Shown here: piece after piece, positions 9,702 through 18,674 of the stretch | Layout of the letters: the number at the start of each line of letters is the position of its first letter | Position numbering within the stretch: the first letter of the stretch is position 1 | Assembly (NCBI RefSeq): GCF_003390375.1 | Contig: NZ_QUOT01000001.1 | Coordinates: 1,116,001-1,180,000 of the forward strand | From: Thalassotalea euphylliae | GTDB lineage: Bacteria > Pseudomonadota > Gammaproteobacteria > Enterobacterales > Alteromonadaceae | Direction of reading: 5' to 3' | Length of the DNA: 64,000 bases | The notes under the pieces: generated by a model | What the model was told of the DNA's origin: nothing | Databases searched by the model: none | Seen by the model: the letters and a program-made list of their open reading frames with translations, nothing else | Translations under genes and position numbers: made by a program

Positions 9702-9725
9702 ATACGAAACACATGTGTCTCATAA
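9702..9725. promoter_or_regulatory. Candidate TetR operator O2
   Basis: Second copy of the palindrome. It contains the perfect core ACACATGTGT and ends TCATAA; the left arm is ATACGA. Its right edge is 22 bases before the GTG start of the adaptor gene, so binding would block transcription initiation or early elongation. Confidence 0.62.
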
Positions 9726-9747
9726 ATTTATCCTGTAAGGAGCTCAG

Positions 9748-11058
9748 GTGAAATCAGGTAAAAGCAAGTCGCTAGTCATCAATTCACTGGTCGCCGTCAT
9801 TGGAATATTTCTGGTGTTATGGTTACTTGACGATAGTGAAGCGCAGCAAGCGGCAATTGAACCACCGCAACCAATACCGCAAGTGTCAGTGATTGAGGTA
9901 ACACCAACCGCCAGAATGGCTGAGATTAAGGTCACAGGAACTGTGAAATCTAGATGGCCACTTGCCCTTAACGCCAATGTCAGCGGCCGTTTGATAGATC
10001 ATTTTGAGCATATTCAACCGGGCAGTTTTATTCGCCAAGGACAGTCAATTGCCGAAATTCAAGATATCGACTACGTAACAGCCCTGGCCAGCGCCGAAGC
10101 ACGTATTAGTCAGGCCAAGTTAACGCTTGCCCGCTACCTGAATGAGCAAAGTGTTGCCAAGCATCTGGAAACAACGAATAACAGCAATGAGTTTCGCTTA
10201 TTTAAGCCGCACGTAAGTGCTGCAAAAGCGGAACTATCCTCCGCACAAGCGAATTACCAATCAGCGCTTAAACGGGTTCAAGATACCAAAGTTAAAGCAC
10301 CGTTTGATGCAATTGTGTTGGCGAAACACACGGCGCCAGCGCAAGAGATCACTGCAGGTGACACGCTTTATCAACTGGCCTCTTCACAAACCATAGATAT
10401 CGAAGTGCACCTTGCCACTTATCAGTGGCAGCAAATCGTTAGTACCAAAACTGATAGCCAAAATGACGCCAAAAGTGATGTCCAAAGTAACTCCATAGTT
10501 AATGCGGAGCAGGCACCTCATCAAGAAAATACCGAGATAACAGCACGCATAACTGATAATCAAGGCAACATATGGCAGAGCCAACTGCGCTTTTTGTCAC
10601 CAACACTGAACCCACAAACTCGCCAGCAGCGCTTGCTGCTGACCATTGAAAATCCTTATCAAAACAGCGTTATGCTCTACCCTGAGCAACAAGTGAACGT
10701 CAGCTTTAACGCGGCGCAGGGAAGCAATACTATTCTGGCTCCCGCCACTGTGCTGACCCGAGATCAGCAAGTGTGGACCGTTCAAGATGGCAGATTAGTC
10801 CAAGAAGAAATTCAACTGCTTAGTGAAGATATTGAGGATAGCGATCAGGTGTTATTTTCCTTTAGCAAGCAACCCAGTCGCGAACGTCTATTAGTGCGTT
10901 ATCCACTAAGCAATATGTTGGCAGGCCAACAGGTTAACCCCTTGATGGAAAAAGAAAGCCTGCTTGCCGAGCAGCAGAATGAGCAAGAAGGTGCTCAACT
11001 AGGTGATCAATTAGACAAGCAGTTAGCAAAATCAACATTTGCAGGAGCACAGCAGTGA
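9748..11058 (+). CDS. RND efflux periplasmic adaptor (membrane fusion protein)
   Basis: 436 residues starting at GTG with AAGGAG upstream. An N-terminal membrane anchor (about 8-27) is followed by a lipoyl/barrel-sandwich half (VSGRLIDHFEHIQPGSFIRQG), a short coiled hairpin (about 115-180), the second lipoyl half, beta-barrel and membrane-proximal domains. An Asn/Ser/Asp-rich insertion (about 230-265) and a Gln/Glu-rich tail (about 410-436) are unusual for the family. It should link the pump encoded next to an outer-membrane channel, which is not encoded here. The stop overlaps the pump start (GTGA). Confidence 0.92.
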   Translation: MKSGKSKSLVINSLVAVIGIFLVLWLLDDSEAQQAAIEPPQPIPQVSVIEVTPTARMAEIKVTGTVKSRWPLALNANVSGRLIDHFEHIQPGSFIRQGQSIAEIQDIDYVTALASAEARISQAKLTLARYLNEQSVAKHLETTNNSNEFRLFKPHVSAAKAELSSAQANYQSALKRVQDTKVKAPFDAIVLAKHTAPAQEITAGDTLYQLASSQTIDIEVHLATYQWQQIVSTKTDSQNDAKSDVQSNSIVNAEQAPHQENTEITARITDNQGNIWQSQLRFLSPTLNPQTRQQRLLLTIENPYQNSVMLYPEQQVNVSFNAAQGSNTILAPATVLTRDQQVWTVQDGRLVQEEIQLLSEDIEDSDQVLFSFSKQPSRERLLVRYPLSNMLAGQQVNPLMEKESLLAEQQNEQEGAQLGDQLDKQLAKSTFAGAQQ

Positions 11059-14000
11059 ACACTATCACCAAATGGTTTCTTGATAATCCCGTTGCCGCCA
11101 ATTTGCTGATGGTATTTACCCTAGTGGCGGGCTACTTATCGTTTTCCAGTTTACGCGTCGAGAGTTTTCCGCAGCCACCACCGTCACAACTGGTTATTGA
11201 AGTGAGTTATCCCGGCGCAACAGCCCTACAAGTCGATGAAAGCATTAGTCAGCGCATAGAAGATGCCATCAGCGGTATCGCTGGCATTAAAACCATCACT
11301 AGTGCGTCATATGCTGGCTTTGCCTCAGTACGGGTTAAGAAAAACACTGGTGTAGAGCTAAGCGACTTACTTGAAAAAGTGCGCAATCAAGTGAATGCCA
11401 TTGTTGGTTTTCCGGAGCGTGCCGAGCAGCCAAAAATTTACCCTGATGAATTTGGCAACTTGGCCTCGTTTGTCATGATTTATGGTGGCGATAGCGATCA
11501 CACGCGCCAGCAAGTTGCCACCTTGGTCGCTAACAACCTGAAAAAGCATCGGGCGATCTCACAAGTAACGAATTTGGGTAAACGCCGCAAGCAATTAGTC
11601 ATCGAGCCAAACGCCAACGCTTTAAAGCAATACGGCCTGTCTTATCAGGATGTCGCCAATATTATTCATCAATGGTCACTAAACCATCGCAGTGGTGAGC
11701 TCGACACTGAGGCGGGTAAGCTCACTTTAAAGGCCGACAATTATAGTGACACCATACCTAGTTTGGCGCAGATCCCGTTGATTAGCAGCGCAAATGCAGT
11801 GATCCGGCTCAGTGATGTCGCCGAGATCACACGCGACTACGAGCAAACTGACAGTCGAGCGCGTTACGCCGGACAAGCCGCTATTGCGTTAATGATATCA
11901 ACCAGTCAAAAAGATAATTTGCTGACCGTCAACGAGGCAACGCAATCAGTGCTAGCCGAACTACAAAGCCAACTGCCTGCGGGAATAAACACAGATGTGA
12001 TGGCCGATATGGCACCTTACATCGACGAGCAACTAGATTTGCTCGGCAGCAATGCATGGCAAGGCTTGCTAATTGTGATTGTCTTATTGGCAATATTTCT
12101 CGAACTGAGGCTAGCACTTTGGGTCGCCATGGGGATCCCAATTTCCATCGCTGGTGCTATTTGGTTAATGGGGCTGCCAGCCTTAGATTACAGCATTAAC
12201 GATATCACCCTGTTTGGTATGATTTTAGTGCTCGGCATATTGGTTGACGATGCCGTGGTGGTTGGCGAGTCCATCCATCAAGCGCGAACGCGTATTGCCG
12301 ACCCGAAAGAAGCAGCCTATCAAGGGGTAAAAGCAGTATCTGTCGCCACCAGTTTTGGTGTACTCACCACCATTGCCGCATTTTCACCTATGTTATGGAT
12401 AGAAAATGAGCTTGCACAAGTGCTGGCAGGCTTTTCTGCTGTGGTGATTTTTGCGCTGATTTTTTCACTGATTGAAAGCAAATTTATTCTGCCAACCCAT
12501 CTGGTACTGGCACAAAACAAGGCAGCGCCTAAACAACCCTATCTCGCGCGATTAAATCGGTTACTCAAGGCTATCAAGCGAAAATGTAATGCTGGTTTAA
12601 CTTGGTTTACCGAGGTTTGCTATCAGCCTAGCCTATCACTGGCACTGGCCCATAAACGCACTAGCCTAGCGATATTTTTACTGCTCGTTCTAGGTGCTTA
12701 CGGTGCCATGCTAAAAGGGACGATAAGAACAGTATTTTTCCCTGAAATTCCCGGCCGTTATGCAACCTTAGTGGTGGAAATGGATCAAGATGCCGCGCCA
12801 CAACTAAGCCAACAACATATGCTGAATATTGAGCAGACGATTGCAGCCACTAATCGCGAGTTGGTCAACAAATACCAAACAAGCGAGCCAGTGATTAAAC
12901 AGTTCTTGGTAGCGATGACTGATAATGAGCAGCTAGAGGCGACAATAGCGCTATCCAACCAAGCCTTGGCAAAGGTCGCCAGTGACGAATTACTTAGTGT
13001 CTGGCAACAGCACCTTGGTCTTTTGGAAGGCAGCCAAGCACAAAAATTTACCTTTGCCGAAACGCCAGCGGGCGGCACTTATTTAACCGTTAGTGCGCCA
13101 TCAAGAGACTTAGCTCGCCATGTTGCCAACGAACTCAAACAAGCGCTCGCTAACTTACCCGGCGTCAACGATATCACCGACGATGGCCAAATAGGCAAGC
13201 CACAACTACAAATTACCTTAAATCAACGGGGCATTAATTTAGGCTTAAATCAGCGTCAACTGGCCCAATTGATCGGCGGTGCTTATGGTCATATTGAACT
13301 GCATCGGATCCTCGATAGCGGTGAAGAGTCCATGGTGCTGCTGCGCCTACCCGCTCAGTCACGCCAGACATTGCAACAGCTAAAAGAAACACAAGTGCTG
13401 ATCGCCGAGCAAGAATATATATCACTGGCAGAAGTTGCTGATTTTAGCTTTAGCCGCGAGCCAGAGGTGCTATATCGCAAAAACCGCAATCAAGTCATTT
13501 CCGTGTACTGGCGGCAAGACAAAGGCGTTGCCTCTCCACAAGAGGTTTGGCAGCAATTACAGCAGTCAAGCGTTGCCGCGCTTACCGCACAATACCCCAA
13601 CGTTGAAATTAATGCTGGTGGCGAATTTGAGGAAATACTGGATGTTCAGCAAGGCTTTAAAAAAGCCATGTTGCTTACCTTGTTGTTAATTTATGTGCTG
13701 CTCGCCATTCCACTGAAATCCTACTGGCAACCTTTTATCATTATGTCGGTGATCCCATTTGGCTTTGCGGGTGCAATTTATGGTCATGGCCTAATGGGCT
13801 TATCGGTCAGTTTACTTTCCTTGTTTGGCATGATGGCTATGACGGGCGTGGTAATTAACGACTCGCTGGTATTGATCACCCGATTTAATCAGCTACACCG
13901 CTCAGGTATGACAATGAAAACCGCCTTAATTACCGCAGGTAAAAGCCGATTACGGGCGATATTTCTCACCACAGTGACAACCGTTTTTGGCCTTCTGCCT

Positions 14001-14216
14001 TTACTCAGTGAAACCTCAGAGCAAGCGCAATACCTTAAACCCGCCGCTGTGTCCCTAGTATTCGGTGAGCTATTTGCGACGCCTATCACCCTGATTTTAA
14101 TCCCCGTGTTACTGAGTTTTCGAACCGCTGACAATACGAATAAAGCGCAAGCCTGCTCAGCAGAGCATAGCGCCGCTAAGCCCAGCCCAAATACGACACC
14201 AGAGTTGACTAGCTAA
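11055..14216 (+). CDS. RND-family efflux permease
   Basis: 1053 residues with the standard pump layout: helix 1 near the N-terminus (NPVAANLLMVFTLVAGYLSF), two large periplasmic loops, and helices 2-6 and 8-12. The GILVDDAVVVGES segment in helix 4 carries the paired Asp residues used for proton relay. It belongs to the HAE-1-like branch and uses the proton gradient to expel small molecules; the substrate is unknown. GTG start, with GGAG upstream inside the adaptor gene. Translationally coupled to the adaptor (4-base overlap) and to the next gene (1-base overlap). Confidence 0.94.
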   Translation: MNTITKWFLDNPVAANLLMVFTLVAGYLSFSSLRVESFPQPPPSQLVIEVSYPGATALQVDESISQRIEDAISGIAGIKTITSASYAGFASVRVKKNTGVELSDLLEKVRNQVNAIVGFPERAEQPKIYPDEFGNLASFVMIYGGDSDHTRQQVATLVANNLKKHRAISQVTNLGKRRKQLVIEPNANALKQYGLSYQDVANIIHQWSLNHRSGELDTEAGKLTLKADNYSDTIPSLAQIPLISSANAVIRLSDVAEITRDYEQTDSRARYAGQAAIALMISTSQKDNLLTVNEATQSVLAELQSQLPAGINTDVMADMAPYIDEQLDLLGSNAWQGLLIVIVLLAIFLELRLALWVAMGIPISIAGAIWLMGLPALDYSINDITLFGMILVLGILVDDAVVVGESIHQARTRIADPKEAAYQGVKAVSVATSFGVLTTIAAFSPMLWIENELAQVLAGFSAVVIFALIFSLIESKFILPTHLVLAQNKAAPKQPYLARLNRLLKAIKRKCNAGLTWFTEVCYQPSLSLALAHKRTSLAIFLLLVLGAYGAMLKGTIRTVFFPEIPGRYATLVVEMDQDAAPQLSQQHMLNIEQTIAATNRELVNKYQTSEPVIKQFLVAMTDNEQLEATIALSNQALAKVASDELLSVWQQHLGLLEGSQAQKFTFAETPAGGTYLTVSAPSRDLARHVANELKQALANLPGVNDITDDGQIGKPQLQITLNQRGINLGLNQRQLAQLIGGAYGHIELHRILDSGEESMVLLRLPAQSRQTLQQLKETQVLIAEQEYISLAEVADFSFSREPEVLYRKNRNQVISVYWRQDKGVASPQEVWQQLQQSSVAALTAQYPNVEINAGGEFEEILDVQQGFKKAMLLTLLLIYVLLAIPLKSYWQPFIIMSVIPFGFAGAIYGHGLMGLSVSLLSLFGMMAMTGVVINDSLVLITRFNQLHRSGMTMKTALITAGKSRLRAIFLTTVTTVFGLLPLLSETSEQAQYLKPAAVSLVFGELFATPITLILIPVLLSFRTADNTNKAQACSAEHSAAKPSPNTTPELTS

Positions 14217-15073
14217 TGACGATACAACCAATTTCTGTTCGCCAAATTCTTCGCAGCAACCAGCAAGCCGTGGCAATAAACGTACTGCTGACGATAGTTG
14301 AAATCACATTAACCGCGCTTATTCCGCTGTTTATCGGCTTTACCATTGATGGCCTATTAGCAGGCCAAAGCCGAGAGCTATTGATATTAATGGCGATTTT
14401 AGTTGTGCTTGTTATCGTCAGCGTTACCAGACGTTTTTACGATACCCGCGCCTACGGCAAAATCCGAGTAACAACGCAGGTAGGTATTGCCAAACAAAAC
14501 CATCACTTACCAGTTTCAACCCTTAATGCCAGATTAGAGATGGGGCGCGAGCTGGTCGACTTTCTCGAACATAAGCTGCCTGAAATTCTTACTGCCAGTG
14601 TGCAGTTTGTTATTTCACTAGCTGTGTTGTTTTTTCTTAACCCTATATTGTCTGCCACTGCTTTTATTGCTGCCGTGTCGATGATGCTGATTTACGGATT
14701 TTTTCATCAAGGTTTTTATCAACTTAATGGCGCACATAACCAGCAGACAGAGCAACAAGTAAGCTTGTTAGCAGCAAAATCTCTACCAACAATTACTCGC
14801 CATTTTAATAGCTTAAAAGCTTTGGAAATCAAATTGTCAGATCGCGAAGCCCTGCTCTACGGCTGCGTCTTTATCGTGCTACTGGCAATGGTGGTGAGCA
14901 ACTTATGGTATGCAACAAGCCAAATGGCCATCACAGCTGGCACTATTTTTTCCATCGTCAGCTATTCATGGGAGTTTGTTGAAGCAGCAATAGTGCTACC
15001 AGTTACCCTGCAAAGCTGGGCAAGGCTTTCAGAAATTACTAAGCGTATTAATTCAATAAACAAAGAAGATTAA
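14216..15073 (+). CDS. ABC transporter six-transmembrane-domain protein without ATPase
   Basis: 285 residues with about six predicted helices (around 17-45, 54-72, 120-140, 145-165, 215-235, 240-262), resembling the ABC_membrane_3 type. There is no Walker A, Walker B or signature motif, and no nucleotide-binding subunit is encoded nearby. The ATG overlaps the RND pump stop by one base (TAATG), so the protein is made with the pump. It may be an accessory membrane partner or may pair with an ATPase encoded elsewhere. The family call rests on length, topology and general sequence character and is less certain than the neighbouring calls. Confidence 0.7.
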   Translation: MTIQPISVRQILRSNQQAVAINVLLTIVEITLTALIPLFIGFTIDGLLAGQSRELLILMAILVVLVIVSVTRRFYDTRAYGKIRVTTQVGIAKQNHHLPVSTLNARLEMGRELVDFLEHKLPEILTASVQFVISLAVLFFLNPILSATAFIAAVSMMLIYGFFHQGFYQLNGAHNQQTEQQVSLLAAKSLPTITRHFNSLKALEIKLSDREALLYGCVFIVLLAMVVSNLWYATSQMAITAGTIFSIVSYSWEFVEAAIVLPVTLQSWARLSEITKRINSINKED

Positions 15074-15412
15074 ATCAGCATTTAGTAGTTGTAGATTTGT
15101 ACTTAGGCGCACTCAGAAGTCTTTGCATAGGCGGCAGCAGAATTGAGAAACACCAGAGTGATATTATTTGAAAATCTCGTCTGCTATCGGCGAATAGCAG
15201 TCAGCTCCGCACCTCAGTGTAGTATACAGAAATAGTAAAAAGCGGCCATTGAGGTTGGTCAGTATAAAAGAATTAATTTGCTTCCTTCCTAGAAAAGACT
15301 GTTGCTTATATTTAAGTTAAGAGTGCAGATTGTAACGAGGGCCCAATTATCGTCGCAAATCCCCTTTTGCGATGTAATGATTAACGAAGAAATGCTAAGA
15401 GCACAAATGTAC
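15074..15412. other. Intergenic region after the RND operon
   Basis: 339 bases with no credible coding frame. Two short hairpins are visible: CTGCTAT/ATAGCAG at 15181-15200 and TCGCAAA/TTTGCGA at 15353-15372. Neither has a U run. It lies between convergent units. Confidence 0.5.
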
Positions 15413-16024
15413 TTAATAACCACAGCTTATATAAATATTTTCCAACTTGCATTTTGGCATTCGGTATTGCTGCCCTCCTAGTATTTCTTCTTTAGTAAAA
15501 TAAATTGCATCTGCCTCTAGCGAAGAATTCATAGTCTGCTGCATATTCAACGGAATATCCAAATTAACTGGTTTTACATCTCTCGATAACTCTTTTAGCT
15601 CAAGATTGTATGTGTACGCATCACGCTGTTCTTTCGTACTATTATATGTTGAAGCTATCATCCTCAAACTCGACATGCCATCATCACCAATAACTCGAGG
15701 CCCTGACTTGAATTGTAAAGATTTTGCCATTCTGTAATTTTGCTCTTCGAGAACATTCTCATGGAAGGTGCCACCACTTGATTTTCCATTTAATTTGAAC
15801 TCGCAGTCTTTTATAATTGCCAGTAAGGCTGAGCCAAAATCGCTACGATCTTCAATGGACTCTCGGTTTAGTTCGTAAAAAGCGAAAGTGTATTTAAGCG
15901 ATGTCACATAGTCTTTTGCCTTATATGCCTTTTTACCCATCCAGTAATATTCTTCTTTTAGGTATGCGCCTGCTTGAAAGGACACAAACAGGAGTACAAC
16001 GACTAATTTTTTCGCTAAGTTCAT
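15413..16024 (-). CDS. Hypothetical exported protein
   Basis: About 203 residues, family not recognised. The ATG at 16024 has GAGGAG 8 bases upstream and gives a clear signal peptide (MNLAKKLVVVLLFVSFQAGA). The mature part is polar, with a Tyr/Lys-rich segment (EEYYWMGKKAYKAKDYVTSL) reminiscent of a single TPR-like helix pair and no catalytic motif that I recognise. It begins 4 bases after the stop of the small membrane-protein gene upstream, so the two form an operon. Base composition is more AT-rich than the neighbours, which suggests an accessory or recently acquired pair. Confidence 0.65.
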   Translation of the reverse strand: MNLAKKLVVVLLFVSFQAGAYLKEEYYWMGKKAYKAKDYVTSLKYTFAFYELNRESIEDRSDFGSALLAIIKDCEFKLNGKSSGGTFHENVLEEQNYRMAKSLQFKSGPRVIGDDGMSSLRMIASTYNSTKEQRDAYTYNLELKELSRDVKPVNLDIPLNMQQTMNSSLEADAIYFTKEEILGGQQYRMPKCKLENIYISCGY

Positions 16025-16028
16025 TTTG

Positions 16029-16421
16029 CTACTCCTCATCTTGCTTTTCCGGTAGTTCTGGATAAATTAGGTTTTTGTTTTTACCTCCGCCGCTACTAGA
16101 ATTGCTACCATAATGAGTCTCAAATGGCTTATCAACAAACACAGCCACAGATAACAATACAACGCCCAGAAACACAAAAAAAACACCAGGAGACGCACTA
16201 ACCAAGTCAGCTTTGGCTCCTTTAAGTTTTCCTTTAAATTTGAATTCTCCTGAAACGCCTTTTATTAGCAGGTCGTACCCTAATCGGCAAATTAAGTACC
16301 CGACCAAAAGTGTTGTGATTTTAAAGAAAAATACGAATCCAACAGTTATAAGGTGCATTGAAATATCTTTATCCATTGCGAATCCAACAGCTATCAGGTG
16401 CATTGAAATGTCTTTCCCCAT
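16029..16421 (-). CDS. Hypothetical small membrane protein with duplicated N-terminus
   Basis: 130 residues, family not recognised. Two hydrophobic segments (about 23-45 and 78-95) flank a basic loop (KFKGKLKGAK); the C-terminus is Gly/Ser/Lys-rich. The first 30 residues are two near-identical 15-residue units (M-x-KDISMHLI-x-VGF-x) caused by a 45-bp DNA duplication. The first ATG (16421) has AGAAGG at a good distance; the second-unit ATG (16376) has only a weak signal, so the original start before duplication is unclear. Operon with the exported protein downstream. Confidence 0.55.
   Translation of the reverse strand: MGKDISMHLIAVGFAMDKDISMHLITVGFVFFFKITTLLVGYLICRLGYDLLIKGVSGEFKFKGKLKGAKADLVSASPGVFFVFLGVVLLSVAVFVDKPFETHYGSNSSSGGGKNKNLIYPELPEKQDEE
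16334..16421. repeat. 45-bp tandem duplication, two copies
   Basis: Copies at 16334-16376 and 16379-16421 with a 45-base period (15 codons, frame-preserving) and a few substitutions. They form the 5' end of the small membrane-protein gene. Confidence 0.85.
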
Positions 16422-16824
16422 GAAGCCTTCTGTTACTGATTTTTATCTCGATACCTTAGACTAGATTGTAGTATATATACGGGTTAAGTCCTTAGAACAA
16501 TAAAGTCACTCACAACAAGCGCTCTAGTACCTACATATTGGTAAACAATTTTTAGTTCTACCATTTATACCCTCTGCTTCTGGCTTATTGGGAAAGTAGC
16601 CATGATGTCGACTGCACATACAAAGTGAACCACAAGCTATTAATTAGCGACGACCCGCTTCTGACACTTAGCAAAAAATCTTCCATATCACTAAGTATGT
16701 CGCATTTCCAAGTAACCCATCTATTTGAATTTCTCGCCACATAATACAAACTTCAAATTCGCTTGATTACTGATAGCTTTCACTGCTTTGTACTATGTGT
16801 CTATAAATCATTATTGCAATTAAC
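16422..16824. other. Intergenic region upstream of acuR
   Basis: About 400 AT-rich bases between divergent units. I see no coding frame and no recognised RNA. It should contain the promoter of the hypothetical pair and, at its right end, the acuR promoter. Confidence 0.5.
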
Positions 16825-16839
16825 TAGACGACCAGTCTA
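16825..16839. promoter_or_regulatory. Candidate AcuR operator upstream of acuR
   Basis: Inverted repeat TAGAC-N5-GTCTA located 33 bases before the acuR ATG. The same arms and spacing recur upstream of acuI at 17599-17613, so the regulator probably represses itself and acuI. Confidence 0.75.
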
Positions 16840-16872
16840 AAATAAAATTTCACTAATTATATGAACAGTTAA

Positions 16873-17511
16873 ATGACTAGTAATGCGCAAAAGCCAAAAC
16901 GCGGTCGCCCACCAAAAGTTGCCCGCGATAACCAAGATACCAAAGCGGCATTGATCCGCAGCGGCCTTGAGCAGTTAACCGAAAATGGTTTTGCTTCTTC
17001 CGGTATCGATCAAATCTTAAAAAAAGTCGGTGTGCCGAAAGGGTCTTTCTATCACTACTTCGCCAGCAAAGAGGCGTTTGGACAAGCGGTGATAGATAGC
17101 TATGGTACTTATTTTGCGCGTAAGCTCGATCTCTATTTACTCGATGAAACTCACCCGCCACTAACTCGGCTCAGCAACTTTGTTGACGATGCCAAACAAG
17201 GTATGCAGCGTTATCAATTTAAACGAGGCTGTTTAGTGGGCAATTTAGGTCAGGAAGTGGATTTGTTGCCTACGAGTTACCGCCAACAACTCATTGATAT
17301 ATTTAGTCAGTGGCAGCACAAACTAGAAGCTTGTTTAAGTGCAGCACAGGCATGCGGTGAGCTTGCAACTAAGCATAATTGCGCGCAGCTCGCTGAAGAC
17401 TTTTGGATTGGCTGGGAAGGCGCGGTTAGCAGAGCCACACTCGTGCAAAATACAAAGCCACTAGATAACTACTTAGCTTTTTTTATCGCACGCATTTCGC
17501 AAAATAAATAG
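16873..17511 (+). CDS. acuR: TetR-family acrylate-responsive regulator AcuR
   Basis: 212 residues. A basic RGRPPK tail leads into the helix-turn-helix (about 40-65: GIDQILKKVGVPKGSFYHYFASKEAF), then a ligand domain with the family stretch RGCLVGNLGQEV. This closely matches what I know of AcuR, the repressor relieved by acrylate in DMSP-degrading bacteria; NemR-type electrophile sensors are related. It lies 116 bases before acuI, on the same strand, and matching TAGAC-N5-GTCTA sites precede both genes. The ribosome-binding site is weak. Confidence 0.88.
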   Translation: MTSNAQKPKRGRPPKVARDNQDTKAALIRSGLEQLTENGFASSGIDQILKKVGVPKGSFYHYFASKEAFGQAVIDSYGTYFARKLDLYLLDETHPPLTRLSNFVDDAKQGMQRYQFKRGCLVGNLGQEVDLLPTSYRQQLIDIFSQWQHKLEACLSAAQACGELATKHNCAQLAEDFWIGWEGAVSRATLVQNTKPLDNYLAFFIARISQNK

Positions 17512-17598
17512 GCGAATAGTCAAACACGAATAAGCAAAAAAAGAGTAACTCGGCGAGGCTATCATTTAAAAGCTTCACCACATTTTTTTCAACATTAA

Positions 17599-17613
17599 TA
17601 GACAATCGGTCTA
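17599..17613. promoter_or_regulatory. Candidate AcuR operator upstream of acuI
   Basis: TAGAC-N5-GTCTA, 14 bases before the acuI ATG. It ends just before the AGGAG ribosome-binding site, so bound repressor would block early transcription of acuI independently of acuR. Confidence 0.75.
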
Positions 17614-17627
17614 AAACAGGAGAAAGC

Positions 17628-18617
17628 ATGTTTAAGAGTATTGTTATCAATAAAGACGAACAGGGTTATCAGGCACAAGTTAAGGAAGTGGACGACAGCA
17701 TTTTGCCTGAGGGCGATGTCACTATTGATGTTGCTTATAGCACCTTAAATTACAAAGATGCCCTAGCCATTACCGGCAAAGCCCCTGTGGTGCGAAGCTT
17801 TCCGATGATCCCCGGCATTGATTTAGCAGGAACAGTAACCGCAAGCGATAGCGACAAATTCAAGATTGGCGATAAAGTCTTACTCAATGGTTTTGGTGTA
17901 GGTGAAAAACACTGTGGTGGTTTGGCGGAAAAAGCCCGCCTGAACAGTGATTGGCTGATTCCATTGCCTGAAGCTTTCTCACCTCGCCAAGCCATGGCAA
18001 TTGGCACCGCCGGCTATACCGCCATGCTGTGTGTTATCGCGTTAGAGAAAAATGGCGTTACCCCCGATAAAGGTGAGATTTTAGTCACCGGCGCGAATGG
18101 CGGTGTTGGCAGTTTTGCCATCGCAATTTTAGCTAAGCTTGGTTATACCGTGGTTGCTTCGACAGGTCGACTAGACCAAACCGATTACTTAAAACAGTTG
18201 GGCGCAGCAGAAGTGATTGATCGCAATACCCTATCGGAGCCGGGCAAGCCATTAGCGAGAGAGCGTTGGGCAGGTGCCGTTGATGCGGCTGGCAGCCACA
18301 CCTTGGCCAATGTTTGTGCCAGTATGCAATATGGCGGTGTCGTCACCGCTTGTGGTTTAGCACAAGGCATGGATTTTCCAGCCTCGGTTGCCCCGTTTAT
18401 TTTACGCGGCGTGGTATTAGCTGGAATTGATAGTGTGATGAGACCACTAGCGGATCGAATAGAAGCTTGGCAGCGCTTAGCCGAGATTATCGAAACAGCA
18501 GATCTAGAAACTATCTCCACCGATATCAGCCTTGACCAAGCCATTGAGACAGCACAAGCGCTTATTGCTGGACAAGTTCGTGGCCGAGTCATTGTCGATC
18601 TTGGTGCTAATAAATAG
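17628..18617 (+). CDS. acuI: Acrylyl-CoA reductase (NADPH) AcuI, MDR family
   Basis: 329 residues, the usual length. GroES-like N-terminal domain (about 30-130) and Rossmann domain with TGANGGVGSFAIAILAKLGY (about 150-170); no structural-zinc Cys cluster, as in YhdH/AcuI enzymes. It reduces toxic acryloyl-CoA to propionyl-CoA in the cytoplasm, detoxifying acrylate from DMSP cleavage. AGGAG is ideally placed before the ATG. Context with acuR and the shared operator strongly supports the call. No DMSP lyase gene lies in this window. Confidence 0.92.
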   Translation: MFKSIVINKDEQGYQAQVKEVDDSILPEGDVTIDVAYSTLNYKDALAITGKAPVVRSFPMIPGIDLAGTVTASDSDKFKIGDKVLLNGFGVGEKHCGGLAEKARLNSDWLIPLPEAFSPRQAMAIGTAGYTAMLCVIALEKNGVTPDKGEILVTGANGGVGSFAIAILAKLGYTVVASTGRLDQTDYLKQLGAAEVIDRNTLSEPGKPLARERWAGAVDAAGSHTLANVCASMQYGGVVTACGLAQGMDFPASVAPFILRGVVLAGIDSVMRPLADRIEAWQRLAEIIETADLETISTDISLDQAIETAQALIAGQVRGRVIVDLGANK

Positions 18618-18642
18618 GCGAATAAGCTAACTAATAGTATAT

Positions 18643-18674
18643 AAAGAGATGGTTAATAGATTGCCATCTCTTTT
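18643..18674. terminator. Bidirectional terminator between acuI and the cyclotransferase gene
   Basis: AAAGAGATGG pairs with CCATCTCTTT and is followed by a T-rich run. The right arm overlaps the last codons of the convergent minus-strand gene (stop at 18653), so one hairpin serves both genes. Confidence 0.8.

Noticed and set aside
16825..17613. NemR-type electrophile regulator in place of AcuR
   Set aside because: Related family, but the RGCLVGNLGQEV region and the acuI neighbour fit AcuR better; not fully excluded.
18185..18592. 135-codon antisense frame in acuI
   Set aside because: Opposite a well-supported gene; no start signal and no motif.
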